Assembly (NCBI GenBank): GCA_030654835.1
Contig: JAURWS010000052.1
Coordinates: 1 to 64,000, forward strand
From: Gammaproteobacteria bacterium
GTDB taxonomy: Bacteria > Pseudomonadota > Gammaproteobacteria > Pseudomonadales > Pseudohongiellaceae
DNA length: 64,000 nt
Direction of reading: 5' to 3'
Part shown: in pieces, positions 36,105-43,487 of the stretch
Numbering within the stretch: the first letter of the stretch is position 1
How the letters are laid out: each line of letters begins with the position of its first letter
The notes under the pieces: model-generated
Told to the model about the DNA's origin: nothing
The model's input: the letters and a program-made list of their open reading frames with translations, nothing else
The model's database searches: none
Made by a program: the position numbers and the translations under genes

Positions 36105-38201
36105 ATGGACCAGACCCCCACCATCAATGTGCTGATCGTTGCGGACCTCCTCACGGACGGCGAGCGGCTGGTCACGCTGCTACGCAAATCCGGCTTCAGC
36201 GTACATGCCGAAGCGGTGCGGGACGAAGACTTCCTGCGCGGACGGCTGCTCCTCAAGACCTGGGATCTGCTGTTCATGTATGCCGGTAACCTGCGCCTCT
36301 CCTTCGACCGCCTGCAGGCCGTGCTGCAGGAGATGGAACTGGACCTGCCCTGCATCGGGCTGGGTTTTGAGCCAGCCACGCAGCCCTCCATGGAGACGAT
36401 TGCAGACAACGTGTTCTTCAGCGATGTCAGCGATCTGGAGGATGCGCAACAGTGCGCCCTGCTGACTCGTCAGGTCCGGCACGAACTGAAAGCCTTGCAG
36501 GGGCGTCGGGAGCTGCGCAGAAGCACTGCGGCTCTCAAGGATCTGCAACAACGTTATCAACTCCTGCTGGAAAGCTCTGCCGAGGCCATAGGTTATCTGC
36601 ACGACGGCGTGCACCTTTACGCCAACCCTGCCTATGCCGCGCTGTTCGGCTACGCGGATGCCGACGCACTGCGCAGCGTTGCCTTTCTGGACCTGGTGCA
36701 GGAGCAGGACGTCGCCGCCGTGCAACAGTTCCTGCGCGCATCTCGGCAATCCCCCGCAGCGCATTGCGTATTTCACGCACTGACCGCAGGCGACACCGTG
36801 ACTCGCCTGAGCATGGAGTGCGCGCTCGTGACCTTTGGCGATGAGCGCAGCATCCAGATCATCGTGCGCCCGCTCACCGGCAACCTTGACCAGCAACACC
36901 GGGCGCGAGCCCTGCAGGGCCAGGATCTGGTCACCGATCTGCTCAACAGGAGCAGCCTGATCCGCCACATCGAACAGGCCATCGCGACGGCCATTTATGA
37001 TCATCAGCACAGCGCACTGCTACTCCTCAGACTCAATGGCTTCGAGGACTTTGTGACGCTTGCCGGACGCTCGGCGAGCAACCTGCTGCTGGCAGACGTC
37101 GCCCGCATCCTGCGACAGGCCGTCCCCGCACAGGCCGTGCCGGGCCGCAGTGCGGAAAACGAATTCGCCGTGCTGCTGCCGGTCGCCAGAGGCGCTGACA
37201 GTGAACGCCTGCTCAGCACCCTGCGTCAGGCACTGCAGGAAAAAGTGCACGAGGAACTGCAAGGTCGGCAACCAGTCGGCGCTCCCATCACAGTGGCGGC
37301 AGGCTCGGCAGTCGTGAATGACCTGGCACCAACGGCGGAAGCCATCCTGGAGCGTGCGCGTCACAACCTGACTGTGCGCGAGGCCGCGAAATTGTCAAGC
37401 CACACGGCGCCGGACGCCTACGGTACGCCCGGACAGATGTACGAACGGCTGGAGCAAGCCTTCGTGAATGAGGATTTTGTGCTGGTTTTCCAGCCGGTGG
37501 TAAGCCTCAAGGAGGACCGCGTAGAGCGCTATGAAGTCCGCATCCGCCTGCGCGACAAGGATCAGCTCATCTACCCGCCACGCTTTCTGGAGCTGGCCAA
37601 CCAGCACGGTCTGGGCGAAAAGATCGATCGCTGGGTAACTGAAAAATCGCTGCAGTTGCTGCAGGAGCGCGATGATCCGAATCTGCAGCTCACCATCAAT
37701 CTGACTCAAAATTCCATCGGCAGCGCTGACTTTCTGCCCTGGCTGACGCAACAACTGAGTGCGACGCGGCTGTCAGCCAATCGCATCGTGCTGCAGATCA
37801 GCGAGCTCGACATCATCAGCGCCCCGGAGCGACTGACACAATTCAGCCACCAGCTGCAGGAACTGCAGATACCCCTTTCGGTGACGCACTTCGGCTGCAC
37901 GCTCAGCTCCTTCAAGTATCTGCCCAACACCGGAGTGAACTTCGTGAAGCTGGACAAGTCGCTGCTGGACAACATCGGTACCGATACGGCACAGCGCGAG
38001 AAATTAAACACCACCGTGAACAGCCTGCATGCCCGGGGCATGCTGGTGATCGCCCCCATGATCGATCACATCGACGTACTGCCGCTGCTGTGGCAGGCGG
38101 ATGTCAATTTTGTGCAGGGCAATTGTCTGCAGGAGCCCAGCGACAAAATGGACTTCAGCTTCGTGCAGGACGAAGAGATCACGCTGGATTCCTTTTACTA
38201 G
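36105..38201 (+). CDS. fimX: FimX-like c-di-GMP effector (REC-PAS-GGDEF-EAL, degenerate)
   Basis: The 698-residue protein has a receiver-like N-terminus (residues about 8-125) with no DD pair or phospho-Asp, a PAS domain (about 155-285), a GGDEF-like domain (about 300-445) and an EAL-like domain (about 455-690). The GGDEF site reads AENEF and the EAL site EVR, so neither cyclase nor phosphodiesterase is expected. The EAL-like part may bind c-di-GMP. Plan and length match FimX (691 aa), a polar regulator of type IV pilus assembly. It lies near pilT and the chp genes. Start MDQTPT is chosen by similarity to FimX; an ATG at 36054 has a fair ribosome site. Confidence 0.75.
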   Translation: MDQTPTINVLIVADLLTDGERLVTLLRKSGFSVHAEAVRDEDFLRGRLLLKTWDLLFMYAGNLRLSFDRLQAVLQEMELDLPCIGLGFEPATQPSMETIADNVFFSDVSDLEDAQQCALLTRQVRHELKALQGRRELRRSTAALKDLQQRYQLLLESSAEAIGYLHDGVHLYANPAYAALFGYADADALRSVAFLDLVQEQDVAAVQQFLRASRQSPAAHCVFHALTAGDTVTRLSMECALVTFGDERSIQIIVRPLTGNLDQQHRARALQGQDLVTDLLNRSSLIRHIEQAIATAIYDHQHSALLLLRLNGFEDFVTLAGRSASNLLLADVARILRQAVPAQAVPGRSAENEFAVLLPVARGADSERLLSTLRQALQEKVHEELQGRQPVGAPITVAAGSAVVNDLAPTAEAILERARHNLTVREAAKLSSHTAPDAYGTPGQMYERLEQAFVNEDFVLVFQPVVSLKEDRVERYEVRIRLRDKDQLIYPPRFLELANQHGLGEKIDRWVTEKSLQLLQERDDPNLQLTINLTQNSIGSADFLPWLTQQLSATRLSANRIVLQISELDIISAPERLTQFSHQLQELQIPLSVTHFGCTLSSFKYLPNTGVNFVKLDKSLLDNIGTDTAQREKLNTTVNSLHARGMLVIAPMIDHIDVLPLLWQADVNFVQGNCLQEPSDKMDFSFVQDEEITLDSFY

Positions 38202-38227
38202 AGAAACTGAAATTGGCAACAGACAAT

Positions 38228-39706
38228 ATGTCTTCAGACAGACCCACGCAGGATTTTTCAGCTCTTGCAGATGAGGAGCTCAGTGGAGGGTCCATCGCGG
38301 GCGGGGCCCGCTCCCACCATGTGCAGCCAGTGTCGCACCTGCGTGTGGGACAGAAGCTGGCCATTGCCAGCTGCGTCCTGATGATTCTCTCCATGTGCGT
38401 ATTCTGGCTCGTCACCAATCAGACCACGGAGAACATCCTGCGCCAGCAGGCCGACAGCCTCGGCAATTCCCTCGCGCGACAGACCGCCATTCTCGCCACC
38501 GAACTCGTGCTGGCCAACGATCTGATCAGCATGAATGTGTTGCTCAGCCAGTTGACCCGCGAGGCGGCGATCAGTCAGGCCGCTATTCTAAGTATCGACG
38601 ATCAGGTCATCGCCATCTCCGGTGCCGCAGTCTCCGACCCGGACGGGGCACAAACCAGCCGCACGGATCTGTTTGGAAGCTATGTGGCCCCCATCGCCCT
38701 GCAAGACTCGCTGGCCGGTTATGTCCGCATTCACCTGGACCAGCGCTACATCGAGCAGGGCGTCACTCGCAATTTCCTCTTCATGCTGATTGCCTTGCTG
38801 CTGCTCGCACTCACCGGCATCAGCGTGACCCTGGCGCTGGCCCAGCATTTCGTGACCTTCCCGCTGCGCATGTTGAGCGCCTCCATGCACAGTGTCCGGC
38901 GCGGTGAACCCGAGCCCTGCCCATACGGAGAGCGTGGTGATGAGGTCGGCGCACTCATCCGCAATTACAACCGGTTGATCTACGATCTGGAGGATCCCGA
39001 AACACGACAGGCGATCTTTGGCGAGGAGCCCGACCCTACTGCCATCGCGCAGACGCCACCGGCCTACCGCAAGCCAGGCAGCACCATCGTCAGCATCCTG
39101 CACCTGAACATCGACAATTACAGGTCGGCGCTCCATCAGCACGATCCGGTGGAGACCGTTGAGCTGATCAACACGTATTATTTCTACATCCACAAGGTTG
39201 CGCAGCTTTACAACGGCAACATCGAGAAGTGCGCGGGAGACGAGATACTTCTCACCTTTGGCGCAGCACAGAGTGACGAAGACCACAGCTTCCATGCGGT
39301 CTGCGCTGCCCTGCTGTTCCTGCAGCTTGCCGATACGCTGAGCCGCGAGCTGGAAGCGCAGTTACTGCCTTCCTTGCAGTTCCGTGCAGGCCTGCATTGC
39401 GGTGAACTGCTGACCGGGGTAATCTCATCCCTCGAACAGAAGAGCTACACCGTGGCCGGGGAGAATCTCGCACTAGCCAGACAGATCTGCGAGGAAGGTC
39501 CGATCGGGACGCTGCTGATCAGCGAGGCTGTCTACGTGCAGGCGGACGCCGACAATCGCCTGATCACCGAAGAGTTCAATGAGATCGTCGACGATACGAC
39601 TGGAGAGTTCATCAAGACCTGGCTTGTTGATGAACCAATGGCAAACTACAAGTCACTGCTGAGCCGACAGGTGGAACACCTTCTCACGCAGGAGATGGAT
39701 GTCTGA
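38228..39706 (+). CDS. membrane-bound class III nucleotide cyclase
   Basis: The 492-residue protein has a TM helix (residues about 45-65), an extracytoplasmic sensor of about 110 residues, a second TM (about 178-200), HAMP (about 203-260) and a C-terminal class III cyclase domain (about 290-480). Metal-binding Asp residues are in HLNIDNYR and KCAGDEILLTFG. The later site reads YTVAGENLALARQ, where most cyclases have GDxVNxAAR, so it is diverged. It probably makes cAMP or cGMP. The N-terminal SIAGGARSHHV comes from a REP-like element. The next gene starts 46 bases after it. Confidence 0.75.
   Translation: MSSDRPTQDFSALADEELSGGSIAGGARSHHVQPVSHLRVGQKLAIASCVLMILSMCVFWLVTNQTTENILRQQADSLGNSLARQTAILATELVLANDLISMNVLLSQLTREAAISQAAILSIDDQVIAISGAAVSDPDGAQTSRTDLFGSYVAPIALQDSLAGYVRIHLDQRYIEQGVTRNFLFMLIALLLLALTGISVTLALAQHFVTFPLRMLSASMHSVRRGEPEPCPYGERGDEVGALIRNYNRLIYDLEDPETRQAIFGEEPDPTAIAQTPPAYRKPGSTIVSILHLNIDNYRSALHQHDPVETVELINTYYFYIHKVAQLYNGNIEKCAGDEILLTFGAAQSDEDHSFHAVCAALLFLQLADTLSRELEAQLLPSLQFRAGLHCGELLTGVISSLEQKSYTVAGENLALARQICEEGPIGTLLISEAVYVQADADNRLITEEFNEIVDDTTGEFIKTWLVDEPMANYKSLLSRQVEHLLTQEMDV
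38294..38317. repeat. REP-like half-element inside the cyclase gene
   Basis: 24 bases (ATCGCGGGCGGGGCCCGC then TCCCAC) match, inverted, the left arm of the 84-bp REP element. It lies in the coding sequence and is read in frame, adding about eight residues before the first TM helix. Confidence 0.65.
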
Positions 39707-39752
39707 ACAGGCAAAGGTGCCTGTCGCAGCTGCAAGAACATGGAGCCCGGAA

Positions 39753-40811
39753 ATGGATATCAACTTCCCGATCTGTCATCTGTTTTACTACCCCACACAG
39801 GTTGTGCTGGTAGATGACGACCCCGATTTTCTCGACGCAGTCAGTCTGCTGTTGCGCCGCAACCTCAGCTATCGCCTCTTCCGTTCGGCCGCGCAGGCGC
39901 TGATTCACGTCAACAATTCGAATCAACAGACCGACATGATTCGGCGCTGTTACTCCTCCTACAAGACCGGCCCCTTCGACTCCGACACGCTCAACCATAT
40001 CGACATCAACGAGATCTACAAGGAAGTCTACAATCCCGCCCGTTTCTCAACACCGACCGTCGTGGTGGTCGACTACTCCATGCCGGAGATGAACGGGCTG
40101 GAGTTCTGCATGAGCCTGACCAACCCCTACGTGAAGAAGATTCTGTTAACCGGACAGGCCGACACCGATCTGGCCGTGCAGGCGTTCAATGAAGGGCTGA
40201 TCGACCAGTACATCAGCAAGAAGGACCAGCACCTGCAGACCAAACTCAACCGCTCGATTGCCAACCTGCAGCAGCACTACTTCAGCAGAACCTTCAAACT
40301 CATCACCGATCCCGTCATCGCCAACAACCAGAGCCGTTTCATCAATAATCCCGACTTCGTGAATTATTTCCGAGAGATTCTTTCGACGCGCAACATCGTG
40401 GAGTACTACTTGATCGACGAACCCTACTCCGGGTTCTTCCTGTTGGATGAGAAAGGCACCGTCTCGATTCTGTTGATTCTGCAGGAGAAGAAATTGCAGA
40501 ACCACTATCGGCAATGCGTGGCCGATCACGCGCCGAACGAGCTACTGCAGGCGCTGGCGAATGGTTCCGTTATCCCGCTGTTCAACGTCGCCAATGAACA
40601 AGAGAAGACAGATCCGGGGATTCTGCAGAACTGGAAGAAATACTATGTGCCGGCCGCCCGCGTCTCCGACCGTGCCGCCTACCATTGCGCCATGCTGTCG
40701 GGCGAACAGGCCAAGAGCCTGCTGCGCAAGTACCATCCCGAGGATATCGCTCCCTACAGCGCTCACATCAACGCTCCGCAGAGTGGGGCTGGGCAGAAAT
40801 ACCTGCACTAG
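39753..40811 (+). CDS. LqsR-like response regulator
   Basis: The 352-residue protein has an extended receiver (DDDPD at residues 21-25). The phospho-acceptor is at D107 in VVVVDYSMPEMNG, not the usual ~54, and YISKK holds the Lys. A 200-residue C-terminal output domain of no common type follows. LqsR of Legionella has its Asp at about residue 108 and about 355 residues in total, so both size and layout match. An ATG at 39699 overlapping the cyclase stop is the other start, but GGAG seven bases before 39753 favours this one. It probably acts with the convergent Cqs/Lqs-type kinase next door, four bases of which overlap its 3' end. Confidence 0.65.
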   Translation: MDINFPICHLFYYPTQVVLVDDDPDFLDAVSLLLRRNLSYRLFRSAAQALIHVNNSNQQTDMIRRCYSSYKTGPFDSDTLNHIDINEIYKEVYNPARFSTPTVVVVDYSMPEMNGLEFCMSLTNPYVKKILLTGQADTDLAVQAFNEGLIDQYISKKDQHLQTKLNRSIANLQQHYFSRTFKLITDPVIANNQSRFINNPDFVNYFREILSTRNIVEYYLIDEPYSGFFLLDEKGTVSILLILQEKKLQNHYRQCVADHAPNELLQALANGSVIPLFNVANEQEKTDPGILQNWKKYYVPAARVSDRAAYHCAMLSGEQAKSLLRKYHPEDIAPYSAHINAPQSGAGQKYLH

Positions 40812-42355
40812 CACTTCGCAAGCAACGGGAATTCCAGCGTGAAGGTGGTGTGCTCGCCCAGCACCGAATCGACAATAATCTCTGCATCGAAGCTCTTGAG
40901 GGTGCGCTTGCAGAAGGCGAGCCCGGCACCGGTGCCATCATTCTTGGTTGTGAAGAAACGATCGAATATGTGCGGCAGAACTTCCGCGCTGATACCCAGC
41001 CCGGTGTCGGTGAAGATCAATCGATGGTGCTGCGCGGTGCACTCCAGAGAGATGCTGATGTCGCCCTTGCCTGCCGCCTCGATACTGTAGAGCGCATTTT
41101 TGATCAGGTTGAACAACACATAGACCATCAGCGAGTGCACACCAATGAAATCGAAGCTGTTGCCGGCAATGTATTGCAGCCGCTGGCGCTGGTCCCGTTT
41201 GAAGGGATAGGTCAGCACCGCCTCTTCCACACAGGCGGCGATGGAGCAGCGGGTAAAGCCGGAACGATCCAGTTCGCGATTACGCAGATTCACCAGTAGC
41301 AGATCAATTACGGAATTAGCCTGGTCCACCATGCTCCTGATGCGCGCGGGGGTGCCCTCAAGCATGTCCCGGTGTTCGGCTCGTATCGGGACGAAGCGTG
41401 TTGGTTCGTGCAGACTGGCGTACCGGTATCCTTCCAGCAGATCGGGCAAATAAGACTCCACGCCACTGATGCTGGCCCGCACACCCGACAAGGGTGTACG
41501 CATCTCATGCGCAATGGTGGCACTGAGGTTCGAGAGTAGCGCCATCTTCTCGGCATAGATCGCCTCTTTCCTGGCCTGCTGCCTGCGCTGAGCGTCGATA
41601 CGTTCGACAGCGATATTCAGTTGTCGACAGAAGAAATGCAGAAGCGGAGCTTCATCCTCGCGATTGCCACTGTGCAGAAGTGTTCCGCCTGGCAACAGGA
41701 GGCACAGCAATCCCTGCTCGCCATGGGCGGGCAGTGCCTGCTCCGCATCGAAGCGCTGCAGCTCGCGCGCCACTGCAGCGGAACAGTGAGAGGCAAAAAA
41801 AACGGTGCGCTGACTGCGCGCATACAGCAGCAGTGGATTCGTCTCCTCCAGCCTGGTCAAGGTTGGATCAGTCGTGGCGGGGTGATCAAGGTCGTAATGA
41901 TCCATATCAAGAAGGCCCGGCTCCCATTGCTGCATCCCTCGGACTGCATGACGATTTTGTGCTCCCGATCCTGACCCTTGCGCCGCCCCTGCTGATACGA
42001 GCGTGTCGCAGATGAAAATGGTCGTCCGCTCCACATTCATCAAGCGGGTGAGGGCTCTGCCCGCGAAATCGAGCAGGCTGTCCAGATCCGTATGCTCGTG
42101 CATGGCATTGATCAAAGCGGCCAGCGAACCCAGCCCGCTGGCAGGCAGATCGCCCCGCGAGGATTTGAACCCGATGAGCATATAGGGATACAGCACATCG
42201 TAAGTCAGACAAACCAGCACAATGAAAAAGATGTGGAACAGGGCTTGGAACAACGGGTCATTAACAATATGCCGAAACAGGAATGCCAGCATCCCGTACA
42301 GCGCCAGATACGCAACGATCAGCAATCCTTTGACGAGCGAGTTGGTTGTCAGCAT
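40808..42355 (-). CDS. histidine kinase with CqsS/LqsS-type catalytic core
   Basis: The 515-residue protein has two TM helices (residues about 8-30 and 37-60), a GAF-like domain (about 85-265) and HisKA with H283 in TIAHEMRTPL. It has the segment YLPDLLEGYRYA, then CSIAACVEEAVLTYPF, then a HATPase (LPHIFDRFFTTKNDGTGAGLAFCK). These blocks are characteristic of the CqsS/LqsS alpha-hydroxyketone receptor kinases. Those have six TM helices; this one has two plus a GAF, so the input differs. No receiver is attached. It likely phosphorylates the adjacent LqsR-like protein and/or the receiver at 42955. No CqsA/LqsA synthase is in the window. Confidence 0.7.
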   Translation of the reverse strand: MLTTNSLVKGLLIVAYLALYGMLAFLFRHIVNDPLFQALFHIFFIVLVCLTYDVLYPYMLIGFKSSRGDLPASGLGSLAALINAMHEHTDLDSLLDFAGRALTRLMNVERTTIFICDTLVSAGAAQGSGSGAQNRHAVRGMQQWEPGLLDMDHYDLDHPATTDPTLTRLEETNPLLLYARSQRTVFFASHCSAAVARELQRFDAEQALPAHGEQGLLCLLLPGGTLLHSGNREDEAPLLHFFCRQLNIAVERIDAQRRQQARKEAIYAEKMALLSNLSATIAHEMRTPLSGVRASISGVESYLPDLLEGYRYASLHEPTRFVPIRAEHRDMLEGTPARIRSMVDQANSVIDLLLVNLRNRELDRSGFTRCSIAACVEEAVLTYPFKRDQRQRLQYIAGNSFDFIGVHSLMVYVLFNLIKNALYSIEAAGKGDISISLECTAQHHRLIFTDTGLGISAEVLPHIFDRFFTTKNDGTGAGLAFCKRTLKSFDAEIIVDSVLGEHTTFTLEFPLLAKC

Positions 42356-42532
42356 GACAGAGCGGGCATGGAATGCACTTTGATGAGAATCTGGAATAAA
42401 GGCCGGTTTACGCAGCGGCCATGTTGCGAAAACTGTGCGTCTGACGGTAGTGTATACTAGCGTCAGGTGAAACTGAAAACAGAAGTCAGCCTGACCATCT
42501 GCAGGATGCAATCCTGAATAAGGAGTCACAAG

Positions 42533-42955
42533 ATGCTTAAAGGATTATTGACAGCCATTTGCTTCCCTCTGATCCTCCTCTGGAGTCTATGCTATGGAGT
42601 CATCGGTGGAATTTTTTTCAAGATGCTGGCGGTGTATGAGAACTGGGTGGATATGAATCATCTGCAGGTCACTCAATGGAAGCGCTATCCGTTGCGCAGT
42701 TACAACAAATTCACCGCCGCCATTCTCACGCACCGCATGAAATCGAAACCTATCGAGCTCGTGGAGCTGACCAACAGCCAGATTCAGACCGAATTCAAAC
42801 GCGAACCGTTTCCGGTGCTGCTCATTCTCGCCAATACTCTGATCGCCCTGCTCCTGCTGCCGTTCGCCATTCTCACAGGCATCGTACAGGGACCGATCTT
42901 TGTCTTTCGCAAGAGCTGGCGCTCCTGGCAGCAACTGGCACACCTGAAATTCTGA
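42533..42955 (+). CDS. hypothetical membrane protein with two hydrophobic segments
   Basis: The 140-residue protein has hydrophobic segments near residues 5-32 and 93-118, with a basic loop between. AAGGAG nine bases before the ATG is a good ribosome site. I do not recognise the family. It is cotranscribed with the receiver gene, whose ATG overlaps its stop. It is divergent from the CqsS/LqsS-type kinase, so it belongs to the same signalling locus and may be an accessory to it. Confidence 0.65.
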   Translation: MLKGLLTAICFPLILLWSLCYGVIGGIFFKMLAVYENWVDMNHLQVTQWKRYPLRSYNKFTAAILTHRMKSKPIELVELTNSQIQTEFKREPFPVLLILANTLIALLLLPFAILTGIVQGPIFVFRKSWRSWQQLAHLKF

Positions 42956-43473
42956 TGACGACCGGAGCGGGGGCTCACATGAAATCCAAACCGCTGATAC
43001 TGGTTGTCGAAGACGACTACACACAATCGGCCCTGGTTGTAGAAATCATCAACGAAGCAGGGCTCTATCAGGCCATTCCAGCCTATGACGGCGAGCACGC
43101 CTTCCGCGTATTGGAGGAGAATCAGCGTGGCTTCAATTTTCTGAGCAATCGCGTCGCCTGTATTCTGCTGGACTGGCAGATGCCGAAAATGAACGGTGAA
43201 GTATTCATCAAGCGCCTGCGCACGGAGGAAGGACGGAGTCCTTTCAAGCGCCACATTCCCATCGTGATTTTTTCGGCCTACAGCGACAAGGAACGCCTGC
43301 AGCTGGCGAAGGACCCGACGCTGGGGCTCGCCTCGGGATATATCGTCAAGCCCTTTGACGAAGAAGAATTGTTGTCACTGCTCAAGCGCATCGTCATTCA
43401 TCAGGAAGCGGAAATTTTGCGCGAAATTCTGATCGAACAAGAGGCGCGCTGGGTCAAGGAACTTCGCAAGTAG
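42955..43473 (+). CDS. single-domain response regulator
   Basis: The 172-residue protein is a receiver with VVEDDY, the phospho-acceptor Asp in CILLDWQMPKMNG and YIVKPF, plus a helical tail (residues about 145-172). There is no DNA-binding or output domain. It starts at the ATG overlapping the previous stop (TGATG); a second ATG at 42979 is possible. It is convergent with the multi-TM kinase and likely a phosphorelay intermediate or a protein-binding regulator, PilG-like in plan. Confidence 0.8.
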   Translation: MTTGAGAHMKSKPLILVVEDDYTQSALVVEIINEAGLYQAIPAYDGEHAFRVLEENQRGFNFLSNRVACILLDWQMPKMNGEVFIKRLRTEEGRSPFKRHIPIVIFSAYSDKERLQLAKDPTLGLASGYIVKPFDEEELLSLLKRIVIHQEAEILREILIEQEARWVKELRK

Positions 43474-43487
43474 CAGGCCCTGCGAAA

